From Mariprofundus sp. KV (GTDB lineage Bacteria; Pseudomonadota; Zetaproteobacteria; Mariprofundales; Mariprofundaceae), in the NCBI RefSeq assembly GCF_013387475.1, contig NZ_VWNB01000006.1, positions 62,001-126,000 on the forward strand: a DNA stretch of 64,000 nucleotides, in the 5' to 3' direction. This document shows, one piece after another, positions 54,145 to 61,982 of the stretch. Positions within the stretch are counted from its first letter, which is position 1, and every line of letters begins with the position of its first letter. Both the position numbers and the translations under genes were made by a program. The notes below the pieces were generated by a model. It saw nothing but the letters and a program-made list of their open reading frames with translations. It did no database searches and was not told where the DNA came from.

Positions 54145-54738
54145 CTATGCCGGATCAAGCCTCTCAAGCTTGCGCAACTCAATCGGCATCGCCCTGATCT
54201 TTTCATAGACTCGCCGGTTGCGACGGATCGGCCACCAGTCGTAGAGGTATATCTGGATCGGCCGCCACATCGCCACCCAGCCACAGATCATCAGCCCCTC
54301 TTCGACAATATCGCGCATTAACCCTGCCTGCAGCGCCGTCGTGAGCAGTTCGCGTGCAAAGAGACAGCCGAAGAGAAAGAGCAGGCCGATCATCAGCGAA
54401 GTGCGCCCCTGCAGCAGCATAAAGCGCAGGTTCATATCGGCATGGTGGGCACGGTAATCGAAATAGTTTGCAATCGCTTCAGGGATCGAAGCGGCATCTT
54501 GACACTCATCTTCAGGCAGATAGATCACCAGCTTCAGCGCCACTGCCAGTGGAAAATCCATCACGGTATCGACAATGTAGTTCTCGGCATCACTATCCAG
54601 ATCCTTCTCAATAAAAGGCGCCGGATCGAGTGAATTAAACAGTTGCCTGGCCTGGCTCAACCGGAGTTCAACCAGATAGTGCTCATCCTCACGGCTGTAG
54701 TGGGCAGCAAGGCGTCGCGTGGTAGAGAAGAGACGCAT
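54145..54738 (-). CDS. Hypothetical protein with two membrane helices
   Basis: This 197-residue protein has a soluble N-terminal part of about 105 residues, acidic in the middle (IEKDLDSDAENYIVDT). Two hydrophobic segments follow (SLMIGLLFLFGCLFARELL and EEGLMICGWVAMWRPIQIYL), then a basic tail (PIRRNRRVYEKIRAMP). I do not recognise a family. It is transcribed towards the glpD gene and appears monocistronic. Confidence 0.6.
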   Translation of the reverse strand: MRLFSTTRRLAAHYSREDEHYLVELRLSQARQLFNSLDPAPFIEKDLDSDAENYIVDTVMDFPLAVALKLVIYLPEDECQDAASIPEAIANYFDYRAHHADMNLRFMLLQGRTSLMIGLLFLFGCLFARELLTTALQAGLMRDIVEEGLMICGWVAMWRPIQIYLYDWWPIRRNRRVYEKIRAMPIELRKLERLDPA

Positions 54739-54925
54739 CGGCGCTACCTTGAACAGAGCAAGGCTAAAGGTTGAGTGTGAACGAAAAGCGTAGTCATGAC
54801 TGATAACCTCACCTGCATGATCACTTCACAGGATAACCCACAGACAGCGGCTCTGCCAACTCCTGCGACAGGCAGGCCTGTGCAGAGCAGAATATCCAAG
54901 CTCATCGCCGGATTTTCTACCAACA

Positions 54926-54956
54926 TTAAAAAGGCCCGCAGGGTAAGCTGCGAGCC
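54926..54956 (-). terminator. Rho-independent terminator of the rhlE-ferredoxin transcript
   Basis: On the minus strand GGCTCGCAG and CTGCGGGCC form a 9-bp stem (one T-G pair), followed by TTTTTAATG. It lies 36 bp after the small ferredoxin-like gene. Confidence 0.82.
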
Positions 54957-54992
54957 TGTTCATATTCAGCCTGAGAGGAGAGCGAAAAAGCC

Positions 54993-55199
54993 TTACAGCT
55001 TCTCGATCACCTTCTCCATGGTTGCCTTATGTATAAAACGATCGCCCACCCGGATAGCAGGCGCATGCGGACAGAGGCTCTGGCAATCCAGATCCTCCAC
55101 CTCATGACCCATTTTTCTCAGCTCCTCTGCCATATCCCTGCCACCGAAATCACTGCAGCGGGGGCCATAACAGACTCCGATCACAGATTTACAGCTCAT
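54993..55199 (-). CDS. Thioredoxin-like [2Fe-2S] ferredoxin domain protein
   Basis: The 68-residue protein has a cluster motif CYGPRC (C-x4-C) near residue 10 and CQSLC (C-x3-C) about 35 residues later, then PHAPAIRVGDRFI. This spacing matches the thioredoxin-like [2Fe-2S] domain of NuoE and small ferredoxins. The partner is unknown. AAGGA lies 8 nt before the ATG at 55199. It begins 6 nt after the rhlE stop on the same strand, so it is co-transcribed with the helicase. Confidence 0.82.
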   Translation of the reverse strand: MSCKSVIGVCYGPRCSDFGGRDMAEELRKMGHEVEDLDCQSLCPHAPAIRVGDRFIHKATMEKVIEKL

Positions 55200-55204
55200 C
55201 AGAA

Positions 55205-56485
55205 TCAATCCTTCTTGGCTGCCGCCCGCTCATTTCTGCCGGGACGACGGCCACGCGTGCTATGCGGCTTGCGTGGTGAACTCGGGTCATGCCTGCGGTG
55301 ATCAGGCCTTCTGCGCTGCTGCTGTTTCGGCAGCTCGGTCGACTCGTTCTCACCCGGCTCAAATCCCGGAATAACCACTTTCGGAATCGACTTTTTAATC
55401 AGCTTCTCAATATCAGCCAGCAGCTTCTTCTCATCTGCTGAAACCAGCGACAGCGACTCACCTGAGTTGCCGGCACGGCCGGTACGGCCAATGCGGTGCA
55501 CATAATCCTCAGAGACATTAGGCAGCTCAAAGTTCACCACATGCGGCAGCTGATCAATATCAAGGCCACGGGCAGCAATATCGGTTGCCACCAGCACACG
55601 GATGTCGCCGGCTTTAAAGGCGGCCAGTGCTTTGGTACGGGCCGTCTGGCTCTTGTTACCGTGAATCGCTGCAGCCTGAATACCATCACTCTCCAGCTGT
55701 GTGGTCAGTTTATTGGCACCATGCTTGGTTTTGGTGAAGACCAGCACCTGCTGCCAGTCACCCTCTTTAATCAGGTGCGCCAGCAGGAATCGCTTCTTGG
55801 CTTTGCTTACCGGATGCACCACCTGAGTGACCTGATGGGCCGTCTCGTTACGAGCCACCTCAACAAACACAGGGTCATGTAAAAAGCCGCTTGCCAGCTG
55901 TTTGATCTCGCTGGAGAAGGTCGCTGAGAAGAGCAGGTTCTGACGCCTGTTCGGCAGCAGCTTGAGCACCTTGCGGATATCGTGGATAAAACCCATATCG
56001 AGCATGCGGTCAGCCTCATCAAGCACAAAAAACTCAACATGGCTGAGATCGCATTTACGCTGACCGATCAGATCCAGCAGGCGACCGGGTGTCGCAACAA
56101 GGATATCAACACCGCGCTGCAGCTTCTGAATCTGGGGATTGATGCCAACACCGCCGAAGACAACGGTGGAGCGCAGCGTGAGATGTTTGCCGTAAGTAGC
56201 GATACTCTCGCCCACCTGCGCAGCAAGCTCTCGTGTCGGGGTAAGTACCAGAGCGCGAATCGGACGCCTGTTGTGGCGTTCGGGGTGCGCCTTCTGCATC
56301 AGCTGCAGCATAGGCAGGGTAAAACCTGCGGTTTTGCCGGTGCCGGTCTGTGCGCCTGCAAGAATATCGTGGCCCGCAAGCACAACCGGGATCGATTTTT
56401 CCTGTACCGGTGTTGGCGTGGTATAGCCCTCTTCACGCACAGCGCGAAGCAGTTCGGCTGAAAGGCCGAGGTCGTCAAATGTCAT
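55205..56485 (-). CDS. rhlE: DEAD-box RNA helicase, RhlE type
   Basis: In this 426-residue protein the motifs run in order: Q-motif ([14 protein letters not shown]), [44 protein letters not shown] and [11 protein letters not shown] basic, disordered tail ([13 protein letters not shown]...GRRPGRNER) follows. It remodels RNA in ribosome assembly or decay. A structured leader lies at 56530-56641, just upstream on its strand, and may control it. Confidence 0.92.
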   Translation of the reverse strand: MTFDDLGLSAELLRAVREEGYTTPTPVQEKSIPVVLAGHDILAGAQTGTGKTAGFTLPMLQLMQKAHPERHNRRPIRALVLTPTRELAAQVGESIATYGKHLTLRSTVVFGGVGINPQIQKLQRGVDILVATPGRLLDLIGQRKCDLSHVEFFVLDEADRMLDMGFIHDIRKVLKLLPNRRQNLLFSATFSSEIKQLASGFLHDPVFVEVARNETAHQVTQVVHPVSKAKKRFLLAHLIKEGDWQQVLVFTKTKHGANKLTTQLESDGIQAAAIHGNKSQTARTKALAAFKAGDIRVLVATDIAARGLDIDQLPHVVNFELPNVSEDYVHRIGRTGRAGNSGESLSLVSADEKKLLADIEKLIKKSIPKVVIPGFEPGENESTELPKQQQRRRPDHRRHDPSSPRKPHSTRGRRPGRNERAAAKKD

Positions 56486-56529
56486 CTGTTTCTAATTCCG
56501 TGGCACCCGAAGCTGTAACTCACTGAAAG

Positions 56530-56641
56530 TGTTGGGTACCTGTTTTATTTTCCGAATCGCCGACCATCAGTGACTGGTCGGGCAGATGAAGCAGAGAGTG
56601 TCCCCGCTTCAGGAGCGCCTCACCCTGCGTATTACCCAACA
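56530..56641 (-). promoter_or_regulatory. Structured RNA leader upstream of rhlE
   Basis: A perfect 9-bp stem (tgttgggta at 56530-56538 with tacccaaca at 56633-56641) encloses about 94 nt. Inside are a 7-bp perfect hairpin (ccgacca/tggtcgg, 56560-56581) and a smaller one (gaagc/gcttc, 56588-56610). On the minus strand it ends about 45 nt before the rhlE ATG. The layout is a closed multi-branch junction, as in riboswitches or autoregulatory leaders. I cannot match it to a known class. Confidence 0.5.
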
Positions 56642-56670
56642 AAGTACAATCTTATTTTTATTACGATCTT

Positions 56671-58590
56671 TTAATATCCGCTGACAGAAGGAGGCAGCTG
56701 CTCCTCCAGATAGGTGTAACCGGCCAGCCCCTCTTTGTAGAAGCGCAGGAAGACACTCGACTCGGCAGCGCTCAGGCGTCCTTCGCTGCGCGCCTGTGTG
56801 AGCTGGCGGCGCATGCGATCAATCAGCACCTTCTCATTGAACTGCACATAATCGAGCACTTCAGCCACGCTTTCGCCCTCTACAATCTGCTCCAGCTCAT
56901 AGTGATCACCATCCATGCGCACATGCACCGCATGGGTATCACCAAAGAGATTATGCAGATCCCCGAGAATCTCCTGATAGGCACCGGTCAGAAAGACACC
57001 GATAAGGTAGTCATCACCGTTATGCATCGGATGCAGCGGCAGCGTTTCTGAGTGGCCGCCCTCCAGTGCAAAGTTCTGAATCTTGCCATCGGAATCACAG
57101 GTGATATCGACCAGAATGCTCTGCCGGTCAGGCTCTTCGTCGAGGCGGTGAATCGGCACCACAGGAAAGAGCTGATCAATCGCCCAGGAGTCTGGCAGTG
57201 ACTGGAACAGTGAGAAGTTGCAGAAATAGCGATCTGCCATCTGGGTGCGAATACCCGGAATCAGCTCGTCAACCTCATCATCGTCAAGCTTATCAATCAG
57301 CACGGTTAACATGTGCCAGTAGAGCTCATCTGCCTGTGCCCGTTCGGCCAGAGAACAGTGACCCAGCACGAAGAGCCTGTTCACATCCTCACGCAGGGAG
57401 ACCACATCATGTAATGCTTCACGCGCTTCGATCTTGTCAAAGTCGACATAGGTATTCCAGAGTTGGCGCAGCTGCATTGGCGCCTCATCATCCGGCTCAT
57501 GCTCAGGCAGACGACTACTACGCTTGGTTACACCCAGCACATCGATCACCATCACCGCATGGTGGGCCACCAGTGCCCGTCCCGATTCAGAGATGATGTG
57601 CGGATGCGGCAGCTCCTCATCATCACAGACCGCCTTCAGCGACCAGACAATATCGTTGGCATACTCCTGCAGTGAGTAATCCACCGAGGTGTGGGTGCCG
57701 GAGATCGAGCCATCATAGTTTACGCCCAGACCACCACCGACATCCATGAACTCAATCGGGGCCCCCAGCTTGCGCAGCTCAACATAGAAACGCGCCGCCT
57801 CCTGCATCGCCTGCTTGATACGACGTATACGCGGCACCTGTGAGCCGATATGGAAATGCAACAGACGCAGGGCATCCAGTTTGCCCGCCTCTTTCAGCTT
57901 GCTGACCACCTCAACCAGCTCTGACGCAGCCAGACCGAACTTGGAGCGGTCACCACCGGAATCTTCCCACTTGCCCTGACTGGTTGCAGCCAGACGGCAA
58001 CGCAGGCCGATCAACGGCTCAACATTAAGGCGCCTGGATGCTTCGAGAATCATATCCAGCTCGTTGGACTTCTCGACCACGATAAATACCTGCTTACCCA
58101 TCTTGCGACCTATCATGGCCAGCTCGATAAACTCGCGATCCTTGTAACCGTTGCAGACAATCAACCCTTCAACATCTTCAAGCATGGCCAGTGTAGCGTG
58201 CAGCTCAGGCTTGGATCCGGCCTCAAGTCCCCAGTTAAACTCGGAACCGAACTCGATGATCTCTTCTACCACCTGACGCTGCTGATTCACCTTGATCGGA
58301 TAGACACCGTAGTAGCGTCCCTCATAACCGGACTCTTCGCGTGCGATTGTAAAACGCTGATGAATCTGGGACATGCGCTGCTTGAGGATGTCGGAAAAGC
58401 GCAGCAACAGCGGTGGATAGAGGTCGCGCTTGGCCAGCTCATCACAGAGCTGCTTCAGATCAACCTGATGCTCACCATCGGGAATCGCCACCATATGGCC
58501 GGCATCGTTGATGCCGAAAAAACCGTTGCCCCAACCCTCAACCTGATAAAGTTCAGCTGCGCGTTCGGTGCTCCACTCACTATTGGCCAT
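56671..58590 (-). CDS. speA: Biosynthetic arginine decarboxylase
   Basis: The 639-residue PLP enzyme has the SpeA layout. The PLP Lys lies in YYGVYPIKVNQQRQVVEEI. LEAGSKPELHATLAML, RSKFGLAASELVEVV, LRLLHFHIGSQVPRI and FMDVGGGLGVNYDGS follow. It decarboxylates arginine to agmatine, the substrate of SpeB encoded at 41.2 kb. I chose the ATG at 58590 because GAGGAG lies 8 nt upstream; it overlaps the trmD end by 11 bp. It occupies the place after trmD where rplS usually stands. Confidence 0.93.
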   Translation of the reverse strand: MANSEWSTERAAELYQVEGWGNGFFGINDAGHMVAIPDGEHQVDLKQLCDELAKRDLYPPLLLRFSDILKQRMSQIHQRFTIAREESGYEGRYYGVYPIKVNQQRQVVEEIIEFGSEFNWGLEAGSKPELHATLAMLEDVEGLIVCNGYKDREFIELAMIGRKMGKQVFIVVEKSNELDMILEASRRLNVEPLIGLRCRLAATSQGKWEDSGGDRSKFGLAASELVEVVSKLKEAGKLDALRLLHFHIGSQVPRIRRIKQAMQEAARFYVELRKLGAPIEFMDVGGGLGVNYDGSISGTHTSVDYSLQEYANDIVWSLKAVCDDEELPHPHIISESGRALVAHHAVMVIDVLGVTKRSSRLPEHEPDDEAPMQLRQLWNTYVDFDKIEAREALHDVVSLREDVNRLFVLGHCSLAERAQADELYWHMLTVLIDKLDDDEVDELIPGIRTQMADRYFCNFSLFQSLPDSWAIDQLFPVVPIHRLDEEPDRQSILVDITCDSDGKIQNFALEGGHSETLPLHPMHNGDDYLIGVFLTGAYQEILGDLHNLFGDTHAVHVRMDGDHYELEQIVEGESVAEVLDYVQFNEKVLIDRMRRQLTQARSEGRLSAAESSVFLRFYKEGLAGYTYLEEQLPPSVSGY

Positions 58591-59266
58591 GCTCAGACTC
58601 CTCATCACGACGTTTACTGCTGCGCAGATTTGCCTGCTCATAACGCCACGCCTCTATTTTGGCATGGTTACCGGAGAGTAACACATCGGGAACCTGCTTA
58701 CCCTCGAACACTTCAGGACGGGTATAGTGCGGCCAGTCGAGTATGCCCTCCTCACTAAAGGAGTCGAGCACCGCAGATTCCGGGCTACCCAACACCTCAG
58801 GCAAAAGACGAATCACCGCATCAAGCAGGCAGATGGCCGCTGGTTCTCCACCGGAGAGCACATAATCACCAAGTGAAATCTCTTCATCGACATAGTCACA
58901 GATGCGCTCATCAAAACCTTCGTAACGTCCACAGAGCAGGGTAATACCGGCTTTTTCAGTAAACTCCAGCGCTTTGGCCTGCGTGAAACGGCTACCTGAG
59001 GGGGTGAGCATCACCACATGGGTATCGGGGTGACGCAAGCGCGCTTCGCGAATCGAGGCCACCACGGGTTCAGGTTTCATCAGCATACCCGGACCACCAC
59101 CATAGGGGGTATCATCAACCCGGCTGTGTTTATCAGTGGCAAAATCACGAATCTGGATGGTATCGACCTGCACAAGGCCAGATGCTATCGCCCGTTTGGG
59201 GATCGAGCAGGCCAGCGGTGAATCAAAAAATTCAGGAAAGAGGGTCAGGATCTGGGCGTGAAACAT
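58580..59266 (-). CDS. trmD: tRNA (guanine37-N1)-methyltransferase
   Basis: This 228-residue SPOUT methyltransferase has the knot region in DDTPYGGGPGMLMKPEPVV, LLCGRYEGFDERICDYVDEE and DYVLSGGEPAA. It methylates G37 next to the anticodon and prevents frameshifting. Its start overlaps the end of rimM by 22 bp, and speA overlaps its end by 11 bp. Confidence 0.95.
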   Translation of the reverse strand: MFHAQILTLFPEFFDSPLACSIPKRAIASGLVQVDTIQIRDFATDKHSRVDDTPYGGGPGMLMKPEPVVASIREARLRHPDTHVVMLTPSGSRFTQAKALEFTEKAGITLLCGRYEGFDERICDYVDEEISLGDYVLSGGEPAAICLLDAVIRLLPEVLGSPESAVLDSFSEEGILDWPHYTRPEVFEGKQVPDVLLSGNHAKIEAWRYEQANLRSSKRRDEESEHGQ

Positions 59267-59796
59267 ACGTCCATCCCATCCGGAAGATCGACAACAATAA
59301 TGCCCTCTTCGAGATCAACTTCGACAATAGTCTCTTCAATAAACGGTATCAGCCATTCACCCTGAACTTCAGCATCTTCAGGGGTACGAATCAGCAGATT
59401 ATCCTGCGCACCATACTCCTCAAGTGCCTCGACAGTGCCGAGCAGCGCTTCACTACCCTCGCACAGCACCTCGCAGCCGATCAGGTCTTCCCAGAGGAAC
59501 TCATCCTCATCAACCTCGACTTCAGAGGTCGGAACCCAGACTTTCAGCCCTTTAAAGCGCTCTGCACTATTGCAGTCACTGATACCATCGACTTCAGCCA
59601 GCATACGTTTACCGTGCTGCCAGCAGCGTTTAATCTCATAAGATTTTGCCGACTCCGCAGTTTTTCCCAGCCACCAACAAGAATACCCGGCGACCGCGTT
59701 AGCGGGCCGGGTATGCGAGAACACGATCAGCGTACCCTTGAGACCATGTGTCCCTAGAATATCGCCAACGTGCAGATATGATGAATCGAGCGCCAT
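59245..59796 (-). CDS. rimM: Ribosome maturation factor RimM
   Basis: The product has about 183 residues. The N-terminal RimM barrel starts LHVGDILGTHGLKGTLIVFS, and the C-terminal PRC-barrel-like half includes LIGCEVLCEGSEALLGTVEA and IPFIEETIVEVDLEEG. It assists 30S head assembly and binds S19. I chose the ATG at 59796 (GAGG 10 nt upstream); a TTG immediately before is possible. It lies between rpsP and trmD as usual. Confidence 0.92.
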   Translation of the reverse strand: MALDSSYLHVGDILGTHGLKGTLIVFSHTRPANAVAGYSCWWLGKTAESAKSYEIKRCWQHGKRMLAEVDGISDCNSAERFKGLKVWVPTSEVEVDEDEFLWEDLIGCEVLCEGSEALLGTVEALEEYGAQDNLLIRTPEDAEVQGEWLIPFIEETIVEVDLEEGIIVVDLPDGMDVCFTPRS

Positions 59797-59836
59797 CAAC
59801 CAAAGCCCTCAGTCAGGCTTCGTTGATCGGAATCAA

Positions 59837-60076
59837 TTAAGCTGACGCTTTGGCGATCAGGCTGGCTACACGGTCAGAAACCTGTGCGCCCTGATCAGTC
59901 CATGCTTTCACACGGTCCAGGTCGAGCTTGATCACTTCAGGATCAGTACATGGATCAAAATAGCCAAGCTTCTCGATGAATGCACCATCGCGACGCTTAC
60001 GCTCGTCCATGACTACTACAGAATAAAATGGGCGCTTCTTGCGTCCACCGCGGCTCAAACGAATAACAGTTGCCAT
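59837..60076 (-). CDS. rpsP: 30S ribosomal protein S16
   Basis: At 79 residues it fits S16 exactly: [40 protein letters not shown], then [24 protein letters not shown] lies 8 nt before the start. It leads the rpsP-rimM-trmD-speA transcript, downstream of ffh. Confidence 0.97.
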   Translation of the reverse strand: MATVIRLSRGGRKKRPFYSVVVMDERKRRDGAFIEKLGYFDPCTDPEVIKLDLDRVKAWTDQGAQVSDRVASLIAKASA

Positions 60077-60271
60077 CTATGTAAAACCTCCAAAAAACAG
60101 GCGGCGCACTATAGTCGGGTCAGGGGGCAGGGGCAAGGAGTCAGATGCATTTATTTTCAGCGATTCAATTTCCTCTGTCAGCAATAGGGATAATGGGAAT
60201 CCAGATCCAACACCATCTACTCATCTTATCTGTTTTCCTTAGTGCCCTTTGCCCCTTTGTGGTGAAAAGGA

Positions 60272-61636
60272 CTACATCCTCGGCATGCCCGGTGGCATAC
60301 CACCACCGCCACCGAATTTACCCATCATCTGAGCCAGCATGCGTTTGCCTTTGCCACCCTTCATCTTTTTCATCATGCGCTGCATCTGCATAAACTGCTT
60401 GAGCATACGATTGAGCTCAGGCACAGAGGTGCCGGAACCCATAGCGATACGGCGCTTGCGACTGCCGTTCATCAGCTTGGGATACTTGCGCTCCTTGGCT
60501 GTCATGGAATAGACCATCGCCTGCATACGCTTGACCGGTTTATCATCGATCTGATCCAGTGCCTCCTGTGGCAGCTTCATGCCCGGCATCATCTTCAGCA
60601 TACCGGCCATGCCACCCATGTTCTGCATCTGGCCCAGCTGCTCGGCAAAATCATTAAGATCGAACTGCCCCTTGTTCATCCTGTCGGCGGCTTTCTGCGC
60701 CTGCTCATGATCAACAGAGGATTGAATCTTCTCAACCAGACCAACCACATCACCCTGACCGAGGATGCGCCCTGCCATACGTTGCGGATCAAACAGCTCG
60801 AAGGCATCGACCTTCTCACCGGTACCGACATAACGGATCGGCACACCAGTACTGTGGGCCACGGAGAGTGCAGCACCACCGCGCACATCGGCATCGGTTT
60901 TGGTCAGAATACAGCCGGACATATTCACCGCTGAGTGGAACTGCTCGGCAATCTGCAGGGCGGTCTGACCGGTCATGGCATCCAGTACCAGCAAGCGCTC
61001 GGTAGCACCAACGGCAGCGGCAACCTCCCTGATCTCACGCATCAGCTCATCATCAACCACCTGACGACCGGCGGTATCGAGAATCAGTACATGGTGGCCG
61101 TCACGACCGGCCTGCTTCACAGCAGATCTGGCCATGGCAGCAGCACTGTGACCCTCACCGGCGATATATTGCACATCCACCTGACCAGCCAGCACCTGCA
61201 GCTGTTCACGAGCAGCAGGACGCGTTGCATCCACAGAGGTGAGCGCCACTTTTTTACCCTGACCTACCAGCAGACGGGCAAGTTTACCCGCCGTGGTTGT
61301 TTTACCTGCACCCTGCAGACCACAGAGCAGAATAACTGAAGGAATTTTAGAGAGATCAAGATCGCGGCGCTGACCACCGAGCAGATCGGCAAGCGCATCA
61401 TTCAATATTTTGATGATCACCTGACCCGGCTGCAGGCTCTTGGCCACCTCGGCGCCAAGTGCACGTTCACGCACCTCACTCATCAGGTGACGGGTAACCG
61501 GCAGCGCCACATCCGCCTCAAGCAGTGCCAGACGCATCTCACGCAGCGTTGCATCCAGATCAGCCTCGGATACACGCGCAGCTCCGCGCAGCTTGTGGGC
61601 AATATCTCCGAGCTTTTCACTTAAACGACTAAACAT
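60272..61636 (-). CDS. ffh: Signal recognition particle protein Ffh
   Basis: In this 454-residue protein the NG GTPase domain has LLCGLQGAGKTTTAGKLARL, DTAGR and CILTKTDADVRGG. The Met-rich M domain (about 330-440) contains GSGTSVPELNRMLKQFMQMQ and ends with a Gly/Met tail. It binds 4.5S RNA and targets nascent membrane proteins. The 195-bp spacer to rpsP holds only a degenerate trace of the CCACGAAGG-type repeat (right arm near 60241-60263). Confidence 0.96.
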   Translation of the reverse strand: MFSRLSEKLGDIAHKLRGAARVSEADLDATLREMRLALLEADVALPVTRHLMSEVRERALGAEVAKSLQPGQVIIKILNDALADLLGGQRRDLDLSKIPSVILLCGLQGAGKTTTAGKLARLLVGQGKKVALTSVDATRPAAREQLQVLAGQVDVQYIAGEGHSAAAMARSAVKQAGRDGHHVLILDTAGRQVVDDELMREIREVAAAVGATERLLVLDAMTGQTALQIAEQFHSAVNMSGCILTKTDADVRGGAALSVAHSTGVPIRYVGTGEKVDAFELFDPQRMAGRILGQGDVVGLVEKIQSSVDHEQAQKAADRMNKGQFDLNDFAEQLGQMQNMGGMAGMLKMMPGMKLPQEALDQIDDKPVKRMQAMVYSMTAKERKYPKLMNGSRKRRIAMGSGTSVPELNRMLKQFMQMQRMMKKMKGGKGKRMLAQMMGKFGGGGGMPPGMPRM

Positions 61637-61742
61637 CTCTCTCTCCTGCTAACCCGTTATAACCGCGGCAAACGGGCTGGCCATTCTGTGTCAGTAATGT
61701 GTTGGGTCAATCCTCGGTTTTTGATTCTTTATTTATTAGCCT

Positions 61743-61761
61743 ATAATGAGAATCACTATAA
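61743..61761. promoter_or_regulatory. Fur-box-like palindrome
   Basis: The sequence ATAATGAGAATCACTAT matches the 19-bp Fur consensus GATAATGATAATCATTATC at about 16 positions. It overlaps the start codon of the desaturase remnant, so it may once have controlled that gene. Whether it is active is unknown. Confidence 0.4.
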
Positions 61762-61925
61762 CATTTCCACCAATTATCCTCATCGCTATTACATCCCTGT
61801 TTCTGATCTGGGAGCGTCTTTTCTCAGGTCGAAAGTTGCCTTATGCCTCCGGGTGGCTGCTTCCCGTCAAAACAGGCATTCGCTCGGATTCTAAAATGAA
61901 GTACAAACAGTTTGAAACCTCTTGA
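61746..61925 (+). pseudogene. Truncated N-terminus of a sterol desaturase/fatty-acid-hydroxylase-like protein
   Basis: The 59-codon frame MRITITFPPIILIAITSLFL continues IWERLFSGRKLPYASGWLL. The combination of one membrane helix followed by WERL-GRKLP-GW is typical of the first 45 residues of the sterol desaturase family. After PVKTGI the sequence turns unconserved and stops at 61923-61925. The catalytic His-box region is absent, so the gene is truncated. A Fur-like box overlaps the start. The assignment rests on a short motif. Confidence 0.5.
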
Positions 61926-61982
61926 AAAATGGCCTAATTTTTGCTTCATTTAAACGATCAATATTGTTTGTGGGGAACCAGC

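Noticed and set aside
60118-60263. Third copy of the CCACGAAGG-type palindromic repeat
   Set aside because: Only a degenerate right arm (ccctttgcccctttgtggt) is recognisable and the left arm pairs poorly, so it is mentioned only as a trace.
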